Assembly: GCA_034521715.1 (NCBI GenBank)
Contig: JAXHLY010000003.1
Location: forward strand, 1 to 64,000
DNA from: Methylohalomonas sp034521715
Lineage (GTDB): Bacteria; Pseudomonadota; Gammaproteobacteria; Methylohalomonadales; Methylohalomonadaceae
Length of the DNA: 64,000 nt
Reading direction: 5' to 3'
The notes under the pieces were generated by a model, which made no database searches, was not told the DNA's origin, and saw only the letters and a program-made list of their open reading frames with translations. The first letter of the stretch is position 1; every line of letters starts with the position of its first letter. A program made the position numbers and the translations under genes. Positions 1 to 9,109 of the stretch are shown here, piece after piece.

Positions 1-2
1 AC

Positions 3-266
3 CGCCACGACCATCACAACCATCACGACCATCACGACCATCACGACCATCACGACCCCCAGGGGCCTGCGGGGCCAGGCGACCACCACAAGCCGGACCG
101 CTTGTCGAGTAGACCTCATCCAGTTCTCGACGACGCAGTCGACCTCACCGAGGCGATGCTCGACTCGACGGTCGCGAACCCGGACCTCGCCGACGAGACG
201 ACCGGGGACGAAGCCGCCGGCACTGGCGCGTCGGCCGGCGACCAGCAGGACTCCGAAAACGAGTAG
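3..266 (+). CDS. C-terminal part of a His/Asp-rich haloarchaeal protein (DUF5810-like)
   Basis: The reading frame is open from the window edge and stops with TAG at 264-266, so the N-terminus is missing. It begins with about five His-His-Asp tripeptides, passes through a Gly/Pro/His linker, and ends in an acidic tail containing DDAVDLTEAMLDS and many Asp, Glu and Thr. The His-rich stretch followed by a short acidic helix, directly upstream of a DUF5809-like gene, fits my recollection of the haloarchaeal DUF5810 family, whose N-terminal zinc-binding part would lie outside the window. The function is unknown; metal binding by the histidines is inference. The alternative is a His-rich metal-transport protein tail. 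Confidence 0.55.
   Translation, partial: RHDHHNHHDHHDHHDHHDPQGPAGPGDHHKPDRLSSRPHPVLDDAVDLTEAMLDSTVANPDLADETTGDEAAGTGASAGDQQDSENE
12..56 (+). repeat. 9-bp tandem repeat (catcacgac) encoding His-His-Asp
   Basis: Five consecutive 9-bp units, the first with one base changed (catcacaac), encode the His-rich linker of the gene above. It is a coding microsatellite that keeps frame. Confidence 0.9.
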
Positions 267-290
267 GTCGTGGGGACCCCGTTGGTGGGT

Positions 291-710
291 ATGCCCGAAA
301 CGCGTGGGTTGCTGCGCCCCGAGACCGAGGCCGAGGTCCGCGAGCGCTTCGAGGCGGTCGGACCGGCCGCGCAGACAGTCACCCGCGAGGTCGCTCGCGC
401 GATGGACCTCTCGCAGGAGGAGTACCGGGAGCGTGTCGCGAGCGACGTCGTCGGCACCGCGCGCGAGGCCATGTTCGCGTCGCTGCTCGAGGTCACCGTC
501 GGCGACTACGGAGAATCGAGGCGGCCCAGTCAGCGCATCCGGACGCCGACGTCCACGAGAACGGGAGCGCGGACGTCGACCGCGCCGCGTGGCACTACGT
601 GCCGTTCGCCGACGCGCTCGTCGCGACGACCGTTCCAGACGCAACCCGACGCCGCCGTCGCGACGCTGCGGCGCGTCGCGTTCAGCCGGTTCTGCGAACA
701 GGCGCTTTGA
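291..710 (+). CDS. DUF5809-like haloarchaeal protein, two frameshifts
   Basis: From ATG 291 the protein reads MPETRGLLRPETEAEVRERF, then a segment rich in Val, Arg and Glu with QEEYRERVASDVVGTAREAM. The frame is lost near 515, continues one frame over with DRAAWHYVPFADALVATTV, and returns near 640 to end in VATLRRVAFSRFCEQAL and a stop at 708-710. Summed over the shifts the length is about 139 residues. I recognise the pattern as the haloarchaeal DUF5809 family, which I recall beside DUF5810; no biochemical role is known to me. The two shifts cancel, which points to sequencing indels. A GTG at 270 is a less likely start. Confidence 0.6.
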   Translation: MPETRGLLRPETEAEVRERFEAVGPAAQTVTREVARAMDLSQEEYRERVASDVVGTAREAMFASLLEVTVGDYGESRRPSQRIRTPTSTRTGARTSTAPRGTTCRSPTRSSRRPFQTQPDAAVATLRRVAFSRFCEQAL

Positions 711-1010
711 CGCTGGAGTACGGGAGCGGTTCCCGACTCGCCGTTCGTCGCGTTGGTGAGTGTTGTCGTTCGTCGGGTCGCTATGGGTTGTCGTTCGTCG
801 CGTTGTGGTCGGTTGTCCTCCTTATCGCGTCGCCGTGAGTCGACGTCAGCGCGCCGGCTGTTTGGCGTGTATCCGGTGCGACTCAACCCTTCGGTCTTGA
901 ACCAGTTCTCCGGACGGACCGTAGAGAGGAGGGTGAGGAGTGTCACTCGTGATAGTCACTGCGTCCCGAACGGTCAGGACTGCTACCGCTGCTCGTCGGG
1001 ACAGTCCCGC
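711..1010. other. Intergenic region with short direct repeats
   Basis: No supportable gene. It lies between the end of the DUF5809-like gene and the end of the minus-strand DtxR-type gene, so it is a convergent spacer. The motif gttgtcgttcgtcg occurs at about 762 and 787 with a related copy at 741. No clear hairpin with a T-run was seen. Confidence 0.5.
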
Positions 1011-1478
1011 TCACGGAACCTGTAGTTGGGACAGCCCTACTACCGGCGAGACCTGGTAGTCGGGACAGCACTCCTCGAAGTCGGCGTCCGGCGCCGAACA
1101 TTCCCCCGTGCAGGGATGGTCGATGTGGTGTTTGAGTGCTCGCGCGGCGTCCGCGGACAGCGTCTGGCCGATGGTCTCGCTGTCGACGTCGTCGAGTTCC
1201 AGGTCGGACGTCGGCGAAGTTCTCGACGAGGCAGCGCTTCCACATGAGTTCGCGGGCGGCCGACTCGCCGTCGTCGGTCAGCGTCGCGCCCTGGTAGCGC
1301 TCGTAGGACACGAGGTCGCGCTCGTGGAAGTCGGTGAGGCGCTCGGTGACCGTCGCCGGGTTGACGTCGAGGCGGTCGGCGAGTTCCCCGGTTCGCGCCG
1401 GGCGTCCCTCGCGTGCGGACACGAGGAGGATGGCACTCGAGGTAGCGGCCCGCAGTCTGCGAGAGCTCCCCGGCTCAT
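1011..1478 (-). CDS. DtxR/MntR-type metal-dependent transcriptional regulator, frameshifted
   Basis: Read leftwards, the start near 1478 gives GELSQTAGRYLE, then after a shift AILLVSAREGRPARTGELAD, a winged-helix segment with LDVNPATVTERLTDFHERDL and SYERYQGATLTDDGESAA. After another shift near 1210 it continues LELDDVDSETIGQTLSADAA, then HHIDHPCTGEC and EECCPDY before TGA at 1011-1013. The DNA-binding half, the charged dimerisation half and the Cys/His-containing tail match archaeal DtxR/SirR regulators, which repress metal uptake genes when loaded with Fe or Mn. No target operator can be identified here. About 150 residues is normal for the family without the SH3-like domain. Confidence 0.75.
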
Positions 1479-1599
1479 CTCGTTGTCCCGTCCGGTCCTC
1501 GGAGGGATAAGGCTGTTCCCGGCTGCCGGGAACCGGCTGGTTCGGCGCGGTCGTTCGGCGTCCCGGGATGCCTTTGTCCACGGGGTCGTACGGCGAGTT

Positions 1600-2236
1600 A
1601 TGGCTGCTCACGACTGGCCGGTGGTCGAATCGGTGACGGAGTACGAGACGCCCTGGTACGACGGCGGCTACGACCGCGTCGAACAGCCCGACGGCTCCCT
1701 GAAGGACTACTACTGGGCGGCGCTCCCGCCCGCGGTCGTGGTCGTCGCTGTCGACGACGGCGACGTCCTCCTCGTCGACCAGTACCGGCCGACGATCCGC
1801 GAGCGTGCTGCGAGCTGGTCGCCGGAATCGTCGAACGCGTCGCCGAGCGAAGCGAGGCCGCGGACGCCGAGAGCGGTGGCGACAGTGCCGGGGAGTCAGA
1901 CGCTGTCGCACCGACGTCCGACCGCGAGTCGTACGTCGACGCGGCGCCGCGAGCTGCGCGAGGAGACCGGCTACGTCGCCGACGACGTCCACTTCGTCGA
2001 AGAGTTCTGGACGGCGACCGGCCTGCTGCGGCACCGCCGCGGCATCGTGTTCGCCGAGGGGTCGACCGAGGTCGGCCGGGACCTCGACGACAACGAGTTC
2101 CTGTCCGTCGAGCGCGTGCCCGTCGCGGACGCGCTTGGCCCTGGCGCGCGAGCCGCCCGCCAACGACGCAACCATCGAGGGCCTGCCGCTCGCGGAGGCC
2201 GACGGCCACCTCCGATTCCTGGGGACGCGGCGGTGA
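1600..2236 (+). CDS. Nudix hydrolase, frameshifted
   Basis: ATG 1600 opens MAAHDWPVVESVTEYETPWY, followed by AVVVVAVDDGDVLLVDQYRP, a typical Nudix first strand. The frame breaks near 1805. After further shifts the Nudix box core RELREETGYVADDVHFVEEF is seen at about 1950-2005, then TATGLLRHRRGIVFAEG. The end, LPLAEADGHLRFLGTRR, stops at 2234-2236. The family cleaves nucleoside diphosphates linked to another group; ADP-ribose pyrophosphatase-like proteins have this layout, but the substrate cannot be set. A Glu/Ala/Ser-rich insert of about 30 residues sits before the Nudix box. It is divergent from the DtxR-type gene (122-bp gap). Confidence 0.8.
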
Positions 2237-2620
2237 CCGGAACCGCCTGACCTGCGGCGCGGGTCCCTGGTCCACTCGGGCGATCGGTACGGCGAGCTCT
2301 TCGGCTGGCCGAACTCGCCGCGTAGCCTCGGCGGACTGACAGGGCGAGGCGCGCGCGGCCGGCGGCCGGCTGGCGCGCGGCCTGGTCGGGCCGGCATGGC
2401 CGCATCCTCGGGCAGCGACGAACATCCGGCGTTCGGACGAACGCCCGCAGTGAATCAGGAGCGGACTGGACGGGCGCGAGCCGCGTCGAAAGCCCCGCGT
2501 GGCTCGGTCCGCACGGCGCGGCTGCAGCTCCGCGGGCCGCCCGGCCCTGCGGTGCTTGCGTCCTACGAGGGCATCGGCGACGCCGCGCGCGCGTACGATC
2601 CAGCCTCGCCTGTCGGTATG
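2237..2620. other. GC-rich stretch with no supportable gene
   Basis: All six frames give Arg/Ala/Pro-rich translations with no motif, membrane segment or plausible start, which is the signature of out-of-frame reading of GC-rich archaeal DNA. A damaged gene may be hidden here, but I cannot reconstruct one. Confidence 0.4.
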
Positions 2621-2639
2621 GCGAATCGGGCGGCACGGG

Positions 2640-3000
2640 TCGACCTGCGGAAGTCGGCCCGGCGACGACGACGAGGGGCCGGCGGCGGAGGCGCCGGAGC
2701 TGACCGCGAGCGCGGCGCTGCGGCGCGCCGCCGGCCCTACGATCTCGACGTACGCGAGGTCGTCGGCGCCGCTCGCATCAGCAGCCACGTGCCGTACGGC
2801 GTCCGTGACCTCGACGCCCTCGTGGTCGCGGAGGCGGTCGACGACCGACCGGAACGCCTCGGTGTCCTCGAGGCCGACGCCAGCACGATGGCAACCCTCC
2901 ACGGCCGCGCGTTCGCGCGTCGGCGAGTCGCCGACAGCGTGAGCAGGTACCTGCTCGTGGGCCTGCTCGGCGAACGACTCGACGTCGGCTGACCTCCAGT
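2640..3000 (-). CDS. Uncharacterised haloarchaeal protein, frame broken
   Basis: On the minus strand one frame gives a haloarchaeal-looking acidic sequence: ESFAEQAHEQVPAHAVGDSP, TEAFRSVVDRLRDHEGVEVT and DAVRHVAADASGADDLAYVE. Third codon positions are almost all G or C in this frame, unlike the Arg-rich shadow frames. A neighbouring frame just upstream (to about 3062) gives SYRLSVESEAATATEYRYAV, which may be the N-terminus joined by an indel. I do not recognise the family and see no catalytic motif. Neither end is secure. It is divergent from the rhodanese gene. Confidence 0.4.
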
Positions 3001-3086
3001 ACCAACGGCGTAGCGGTACTCGGTTGCCGTCGCCGCCTCCGACTCGACGGACAGCCGATAACTCCGCGCGGGTCCAGGAACCGTGC

Positions 3087-3484
3087 ATGGACGGCGAGAT
3101 CTCCGCCGACGAACTGCAGGCACTCCTCGAGGACGGCGAGGATGCCCGGATCGTCGACATCCGCGCCGACAGCGGCGTTCGACCGCGGCCACATCCCCGG
3201 AAGCGAGTCGCGATTCCCGTTCGCGGACCTCCCCAAGCTCGGTCGACCGCCTCGAGGGCGCCGACCACGTCGTCACCGTCTGCCCGCACGGCAAAGCCAG
3301 CGTGCAGGCCGCCCGCCTCGTGCAGTCCTACGAGGGACTCGCCTGACGGCGCGCGCGTCCAGAGCCTCGCGGACGGTATCACCGGCTGGCACGGTGAACT
3401 CGCCACGACCGGCGACGACGGCAAGGCTGGTGGCGAAGCCGCGGAACTTCGGACACCGAGTCGGCGACCGACGCCCCCTTCTAG
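3087..3484 (+). CDS. Single-domain rhodanese-like protein, frameshifted
   Basis: ATG 3087 gives MDGEISADELQALLEDGEDA and RIVDIRAD, the first conserved rhodanese strand. After a shift near 3172 comes AFDRGHIPGSESRFPFADL, and after another VDRLEGADHVVTVCPHGKAS. The Cys of CPHGKAS is the expected active-site residue that carries persulfide sulfur. The C-terminal part (VQSLADGITGWHGELATTGD) is the usual rhodanese ending, followed by an acidic tail and TAG at 3482-3484. Size (about 130 residues) and order match single-domain sulfurtransferases. The physiological sulfur acceptor is unknown. Confidence 0.85.
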
Positions 3485-3654
3485 GCCTGCCGCTACTCAC
3501 TCTGATAGCTGCCGCTATGCATTCCGATTGCTACCACTTCAGACGCTGATTGCTGTCACAACGCATTCCGATCACTGCCCGTCTCGGGAACCTGCCGAAG
3601 GCACCGCTGGCCGGCGTTGACGGTTGCGAGAAGAACCGCAGTTCGACGTGCTGG

Positions 3655-3948
3655 TCAGGCGACGTTGAAGCCCTTGTCGCGGAGGAAGTCCTCGACGCGA
3701 CCGGTGTGGTTGCCCTGGAGTTCGATCTCGCCGTCCTCGACGGTGCCGCCGCAGGCGAACTTCGATTTCAGGTCCGAGGACAGGCTGTCGAGGTCGACGT
3801 CCTTCGGGTCGAACCCTTCGATGACCGTTACCTCCTTCCCGTATCGGCGCTCGTCGATGCGGATCTCGATCTCCTGGGACTCCTTGGCGACGTCCTCGCA
3901 GACGCAGAGCTCCTCGGGCAATCCGCACGTCGAGCAGACTTCCGACAT
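3655..3948 (-). CDS. Translation initiation factor aIF1 (SUI1 family)
   Basis: A complete 97-residue protein with no frameshift. It starts with a Cys cluster (MSEVCSTCGLPEELCVCEDV), a small zinc-knuckle-like N-terminus usual in archaeal members, and then has the SUI1 fold signature: KEVTVIEGFDPKDVDLDSL, LKSKFACGGTVEDGEIELQG, NHTGRVEDFLRDKGFNV. In archaea aIF1 binds the 30S subunit near the P site and enforces start-codon fidelity. Along with the zinc-ribbon gene at 8432-8791 it is one of the few clean genes in this half, and it anchors the assignment to archaea. It lies upstream of the rhodanese gene in convergent orientation. Confidence 0.95.
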   Translation of the reverse strand: MSEVCSTCGLPEELCVCEDVAKESQEIEIRIDERRYGKEVTVIEGFDPKDVDLDSLSSDLKSKFACGGTVEDGEIELQGNHTGRVEDFLRDKGFNVA

Positions 3949-3977
3949 TACAGCCGGTGGCTACGAGATCCGGCGTA

Positions 3978-5640
3978 TTAAACACTGTCGCCGGAGCCCG
4001 TCGGCGAGGCGGCCGTATCGGCGGCCAGCGACCGCCGCGAGCGCGTTCCGCCGCGGCGGCGTCGTCGGCGTCGCCGTCGGCCCGGCCGTACCGTGCGCGC
4101 TCGCGGAGTCGCCGCGAGCCGCCGCGGCTCGTCGCTCGTCGGCGCGCACGTCCTCGAGGTACTGCGCGGACGGTCTCGCCGGGCCGCGCTGGCGGTAGCG
4201 CTGCGCCGAGCGACGTACTCCACGCGCTCGAAGGCGCGCCTCGACGCTCGCTCGGCGGGCTCGCTCGGCGGCAGCCAGCGCAGCCAGAGCTCGCGGTACG
4301 CGCGCGTCGGCAGCCCGTGCGGCGGAGCGCCGCGGCCGCGCCGACGAGCACGGACGGTCCGAGGCGCGAGCGTCGCCAGCGGCGGCAGCGGCCGGAGCGC
4401 GGAGTCGCCGTCCCGCCTCGCGCGCCCGCCGTCGCGCGCCGCCGGGCGCGGTGACGTCCGCGACGTCGACGCCCGTGCGGCGTCCGTTCGCTCGCGGTCG
4501 ATGGCGCTCCCGTCGCCCGTCCGGGTCCGGCGTCCGCGGTCGGCGATGTGCTCGAACTCGGCGTCGCGGGTCGTGCGGCGTCCACGTGCCGTTCTCGCGA
4601 CTCCGCGGTGTCGACGTCCCCTCGCGCCGCTCTCGCGGGCGTCGCTCGATGCGGTCCTGCTCGGCCGCCTCGCCGGGCGCCGGCCGGCGTCGGGTCGAAG
4701 GTCACCCAGCCGTGGTCGGGGACGTACACCTCGACCCAGGCGTGGGAGTCGACGCCGCGGACGACCCAGCTCGTCCTCGCCGACGCTGCTGGCCCGGGCG
4801 TGTAGCCGACGACGTAGCCGCGCCGGGACGCCCTGCGTGCGCAGCATCGCCACCATCGTCGTCGCGTAGTAGGTACAGTAGCCCGACGTCCATCTCGAAG
4901 AGGAACGCGTCGGCGATGTTCCCGTCGGGCGCTCGGGACGTCCAGCGAGTACTCCTTGTTGTTCTCGAGCCAGCGCTCGACGACGCGGGCGCTGTCGTAG
5001 GGCGTTGTCGGCGTTGGCCGTGATCGCGGTCGGTCCGCCGGTCGACCGACTCGGGCGCTCGTTCGCCGGGCAGCTGGAGGTATCGCGTCCTCGACGCGGC
5101 CGGCGTCGTCCGGTCCGGTCGCGCGGAGCGTCCGCGCGGTCGCTCGTGGGGACCCGGCGACTCGACCGTGTAGCTGTCGCCGTGCTCGAAGCGTGCCGGT
5201 CGGTCCGGAGCAGTCCGCCCGTCGGTCGACCGGCGTCTGCGTCGCCGACCGACGTCGATGGGTTGCAGGCCGCGGCGGGCATGACGCACGTCGAGCGTGC
5301 GTCTCGGCGCGTGATGCGCTGTTCGACGGCACGGTCGCCGCCGGGCGGTCGGCGAGCGGCTGCTCGATCGCGCCGACGTCGCCGGTCCGGACCCAGCCGC
5401 TGCCCGGTGTAGCCGGTCGTAGGCGCCGGCGCGCCAGTAGCGCGGCCTCGTCGGTCGTCGACGGTGAACCGGACCTCGGGGCGAGGCGGATGCTGCCGCC
5501 GATGCCGACCGTAGTCGTCCGCGCTGACGAGGCTCGCCTCGACCGTCGCCGCCGCCGACGCCGGGCACGAGCGGCGTCCCGCGCCCGCCGGGGACCGCCG
5601 GTCACGGTCAGCGGACGCCGACGATCATCGCCGCGCAGCA
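3978..5640 (-). CDS. Transglutaminase-like protein with DUF4129-type tail, many frameshifts
   Basis: Reconstructed over several shifts. The extracytoplasmic part contains RYWRAGAYDRYTGSGWVRTG, then the transglutaminase core: DGNIADAFLFEMDVG and YCTYYATTMVAMLRTQGVPA carry the catalytic Cys, YVVGYTPG follows, then GVDSHAWVEVYVPDHGWVTF carries the His and FDPTP the Asp. The C-terminal section has hydrophobic stretches and then LPTRAYRELWLRW and AFERVEYVA, a DUF4129-like cytoplasmic tail, ending in TAA at 3978. The start is uncertain. Such proteins are cysteine-protease-fold enzymes linked with DUF58 and MoxR proteins, as here. The substrate is unknown; a role in cell-surface protein processing is inference. 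Confidence 0.8.
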
Positions 5641-6260
5641 CGACCGCGACGCACGTCGCGCCTGCTCGGCGGCCGGCCGTCGCGGCGGCGAGCGTCGCCG
5701 AACCCGACCGCGCGCCGCGGCGCCGAGCACGCCGAACGAGCGGTCGTCGTCGTCGCGCTGTCGCCGGTCAGCACGAAGAAGCCGAGCGTCACGCCCGCGA
5801 CGGCCGGCCGCGCGCGCGTACTGCCTCGCGGACGGCGAAGTACGCACGCGAGGAACGTCGGCGCGGGCGCGACCGCGCAGCGCCCACGAGCCCGGCGTTG
5901 GCATCCGCAGCACCGAGTAGCCCGTGAGCAACGCGACTGTGTCCTCGACGACGCGCGTCGGGGACATGCGGCGTCGAAGGACGCCGGCGGCACCGCAGCA
6001 GGTACGCGGCGAGACCGCCGGTCGACAGCAGCGCCGGACGGCCGAGCGCGAGCTGCCACGGAGCGCGCGAGCACGCCCGCGAGCCCGACCGCGACGCGCG
6101 ACCACTGCGACGGAACAGCCGCGGTCGCCGACGACGGTGACGATGACGTAGAGCACCGACGAGCGTACGCCGCCGACGCACGATCGCGACGCAGCCGCCG
6201 CTGCGAGGCGTGCACGCGTGCGGCGGATCGCCGCGAGCGTGGAGCGCGTGCACGCACGTG
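5608..6260 (-). CDS. Multi-pass membrane protein of the DUF58/transglutaminase cluster, frameshifted
   Basis: Between the DUF58 and transglutaminase genes, hydrophobic segments appear in alternating frames: LYVIVTVVGDRG, VAVGLAGVLARSVA, VEDTVALLTGYSVLRMPTPG and AVAGVTLGFFVLTGDSATTT. Together they suggest at least four membrane helices in a protein of about 200 residues. Haloarchaeal clusters of this type usually have a membrane protein at this place. I cannot fix its start, end or family. It probably works as a membrane partner of the transglutaminase, which is inference from position. Confidence 0.55.
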
Positions 6261-7355
6261 CCGCGGTCGTCAGCCGGTGCCACGCTGTCGCCTCCGCGGC
6301 GTCGACGCGCGTCCTGCCGGTCGCGCGTCCTCCGCGCGGCCGCGTCGTCCCGACGAACTCCGGCGTAGCGGTGGTCGTCGCTGCCCACGGTCACGGTGAC
6401 GTGCTCGCCGCTCGCGGCGCGCGGACGACGACGTCGGCCGTCCTCGCGGTCGCCGGCGCACGCGTCCGCCCCGCGCGAACGTCCGCGAGCACGCTCGAGC
6501 GACGCGCCGGCGGTGGTCGTCGCCGTGCGCCGGGTCCGACCGTCCCGTCGGGCGTCGACGACGCCGACGGAGATGCCCGCGTCGAGGAGGTGGACGGCGA
6601 TGCTCGCGGTCGCCTCCGCCACGCGTCGTCCGCGCGCGGCCCGAGCGCGCTCTCGCCGCGATCGTCACGCGGTCGGTCGCGCCCTCGCCGGCGTACTCCG
6701 TGACCGACGAGGTCCGCCCGGGTCGCTTCGCGCTCGCCTTCCAGTTGACGTCGCGGAGCGGGTCGCCGCGCTCGTACTCGCGGACGCCCGCGAACTGCGT
6801 CGCGCTCGTCGGTGCAGGCCGACGTAGCCCGACAGCAGGTCCGCGGTGTCGCGCGAGTGCGTGGACGCGCGGGTAGACACCGTGACTCGGCGCGGTTCGC
6901 CGACGGTGAACGTCGACGGTCCACGAGCCCGAACGGGTCGGTCGCCGTCGCACGTCGCACGGGCCGACGCCGTGGACGCCGCGCTCGACGCCAGCTCGAG
7001 CGTCGTACTGCGGTAGCCAGCGCCGTCGGTCTCGGCGTGGAGGTCCGTCTCCGCCGCGAGGCCGTCGCCGAGGCGGTCGCGTCGACGCGTCACCGGGTAG
7101 GACCGGTCGGCGTCGACGGTCGAGCTCGACGGTCCGGCCGCTCGCCCTGGACGGCCGTACCCGGCGGCGTCACGCGGTCGACGGTCGGTTCGGACGGACG
7201 TGCCGGACGACAGCCGCGTCGGCGACGAGCAGCGACGGCGGCCGGGACGACGACGGCGTTGAGCGCTCCGGCCGCCGAACGCGCAGCCCAGGACGAACGC
7301 CGAGCACCGCCGACGGCGAGGACGGCCTGCCCCGGCGCGTGAGCGTCGTCGGTCA
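6260..7355 (-). CDS. DUF58-domain protein, frameshifted
   Basis: ATG 7355 (MTDDAHAPGQAVLAVGG) is followed by hydrophobic residues, then ADRSYPV, LGDGLAAETDLHAETDGA and EPRRVTVYPRVHALARH. The DUF58 signature follows: GVREYERGDPLRDVNWKASA, then TEYAGEGATDRVTIAAES. The tail has LLDAGISVGVVTPDGTVG, typical of the vWA-like fold after the DUF58 motif. The start codon overlaps the end of the MoxR gene in an ATGA arrangement. DUF58 proteins are thought to act with MoxR AAA+ ATPases; no enzymatic activity is established. The end is approximate. Confidence 0.8.
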
Positions 7356-8367
7356 TCCGCTCGGGGTCGACCGCGTCGAGCGCGCGCTCGCACGAGCGTC
7401 GCGCGGCCTCGCCGCCGAGCGTCGCCGCCGGCCTCGGTGCGGATGCGGTGGGCGAGCACCGGACCGGGCCTCGGCCTGCACGTCGTCCGGGACGACGTAG
7501 TCCCGGCCGTCGAGGACGGCCCGGCCCTGTGCGGCCCGCAGCAGGGAGATGGACCCCCGGGGGCTGACGCCGAGCGCGGCGTGGTCGCGGGTGTACCGCG
7601 CGAGCTCGGTGACGTACGCCCGGACCGGCGCCTGCGACGGTCGACGCCCGCCGGTCGCCGCGCGCGCGCGCCGGAGGTCCTCGACGGTCGCGACGGCGCT
7701 CGACGTCGTCGATCGGGTGGCCGCCCGACGACCCGGTCGAGCACGTCCGACCTCCTCGTCGCGTCCGGGGTAGCCCAGCTCGAGCTTCTTCATGAACCGG
7801 TCGAGCTCGGCGACCGGGAGTTCGTAGGTGCGGTCGCGCTCGACGGAGTTCTGGGTCGCGATGACGACGAACGGGTCCGGGAGCGGCGCGCGTGTCGCCG
7901 TCCGCCGTCACCTGGCCCTCCTCCATCGCCTCGAGGAGCGCCGACTGGGTCTTCGGCGGCGCGCGGTTGATCTCGTCGGCCAGGAGGACGTTCGCGAACA
8001 CCGGGCCCGGCGCTGGAACTCGAACTCGCGGGCCTTCTCGTTGAACACGTTCACGCCCGTCACGTCCGTCGGGAGGAGGTCCGGCGTGAACTGGACGCGC
8101 CGGAAGTCGCCGTCGAACGACCGCGCGACCGCGCGCGCGAGCATCGTCTTCCCGACGCCGGGCACGTCCTCGAGGAGGACGTGGCCGCCGCCGAGCACGG
8201 CCGTCAGGACGTGCTCGACGAGCGTCGTGTTTGTCGACGATGACCGTCTCGATGTTCTCGACGACGCTGGAGGCGAGGTCGCTGGCGGTACGCGACCGAC
8301 ATGTGGGGCGGCTGCGGGTGTCCGTGCGTGGATCCGCAACGGCCTGGGTATCGTGTGCATCTGTCAT
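7354..8367 (-). CDS. MoxR-family AAA+ ATPase, frameshifted
   Basis: ATG 8367 opens MTDAHDTQAVADPRTD, then ASDLASSVVENIETVIVDKH. After a shift near 8233 come LTAVLGGGHVLLEDVPGVGK (Walker A GVGKT), RVQFTPDLLPTDVTGVNVFN and, after another shift, VFANVLLADEINRAPPKTQS (Walker B LLADEINR). Then come FMKKLELGYPGRDEEV and the lid region YTRDHAALGVSPRGSISLLR, DDVQAEARPVLAHRI. These are textbook MoxR features and the length (about 335 residues) is normal. MoxR ATPases are chaperone-like remodellers coupled to vWA/DUF58 proteins. It is the first gene of a four-gene minus-strand cluster. Confidence 0.88.
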
Positions 8368-8431
8368 GGTGGAGTGGGGAACCGGCCGGAATCGTCGGCT
8401 GTCGGAGGGTAGGGAGGAGATGCTTGTATGT

Positions 8432-8791
8432 TTATTGGTCGCACGGGCCGTCGCCCGTACGCGTCCAGGGCTTGCAGGCCGTACAGACGCGCTGGTCCCC
8501 GTCCTGCCAAGCCGACCCGCCGGGCTCCCCGCAGGACGAACACGGCACGTCGTCGCCCAGCCACGAACTCGTCACGGCCGTCGGTTCGACGATTCTATCG
8601 TCCGCTCCAGTGGTATCTGTCCCCGTTTCGACGGACTCGCCGCTCGTCGCTGTCGAGTCTCCGTCCGTCTCGGCGTCGTCCGTCTGTTCGGTTTCGACGT
8701 CGCCGGTCGCTTCGGTCTGGGCATCGTCCCGGACGAACGCGTCGAGCGTCGCCTCCTCTGGCACGACCCACCCTTCGGGCGCCACGGACAT
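8432..8791 (-). CDS. Small acidic protein with C-terminal zinc ribbon
   Basis: A clean 119-residue frame. The N-terminal two thirds is highly acidic and low in complexity (DDAQTEATGDVETEQTDDAE and similar), and the end carries two CxxC pairs, DVPCSSCGEPGG and RVCTACKPW, spaced like a zinc ribbon. This architecture, a disordered acidic arm plus a single zinc ribbon ending in CKPW or CKSW, recurs in haloarchaea (DUF7573-like by my memory, not verified). The role is unknown; protein or nucleic-acid binding is the usual guess. It is the gene before moxR on the same strand, about 65 bp upstream. Confidence 0.8.
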   Translation of the reverse strand: MSVAPEGWVVPEEATLDAFVRDDAQTEATGDVETEQTDDAETDGDSTATSGESVETGTDTTGADDRIVEPTAVTSSWLGDDVPCSSCGEPGGSAWQDGDQRVCTACKPWTRTGDGPCDQ

Positions 8792-8819
8792 AATCGTCCC
8801 GGAGGCTCTAAGGTATCTG

Positions 8820-9047
8820 GTGCACGACGTTCGCGCATGGTCTGGCTACTCGACGACCCGGTCTCGATGGCGCGAGAACCTCGCGACGGCAGCGAGCACG
8901 GACCCGATATCGGCCGTCCTCGTCGTCCTCGGTGCCCTGGTGATCGGCGCCGCCTCGGTGGCCTTCGGCGGCGTCGCACTCGGCGGTGTTCTCGACACGT
9001 TCGTCCCCGACAGCGCCACGAAACGCAAGCGTCGCCCCCGCACGTAA
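8820..9047 (+). CDS. Small single-pass membrane protein
   Basis: GTG 8820 gives a 75-residue protein with a charged start (TTRSRWRENLATAASTDP), one strong membrane helix (AVLVVLGALVIGAASVAFGG), a short outside or cytoplasmic segment (VLDTFVPDSA) and a basic end, TKRKRRPRT. No family recognised. It is divergent from the zinc-ribbon gene; only 28 bp separate the two starts, which suggests leaderless transcripts. A short ATG frame beginning MVWLLDDP overlaps it and is probably a shadow. Confidence 0.6.
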   Translation: MHDVRAWSGYSTTRSRWRENLATAASTDPISAVLVVLGALVIGAASVAFGGVALGGVLDTFVPDSATKRKRRPRT

Positions 9048-9109
9048 CACAGTACCAGTGCTATGGGGGCACGGGCGTATCGTCGCTCGTACACGGAACG
9101 TGGCAGTTC

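Noticed and set aside
943..3424. Very long Arg/Ala/Pro-rich open frames on both strands (for example 943-2397 and 1598-3424, minus)
   Set aside because: They are shadow frames of GC-rich haloarchaeal genes. Arg, Pro and Ala runs without motifs, overlapping genes with clear motifs, show this. Only short in-frame patches (DtxR, unknown protein) are real.
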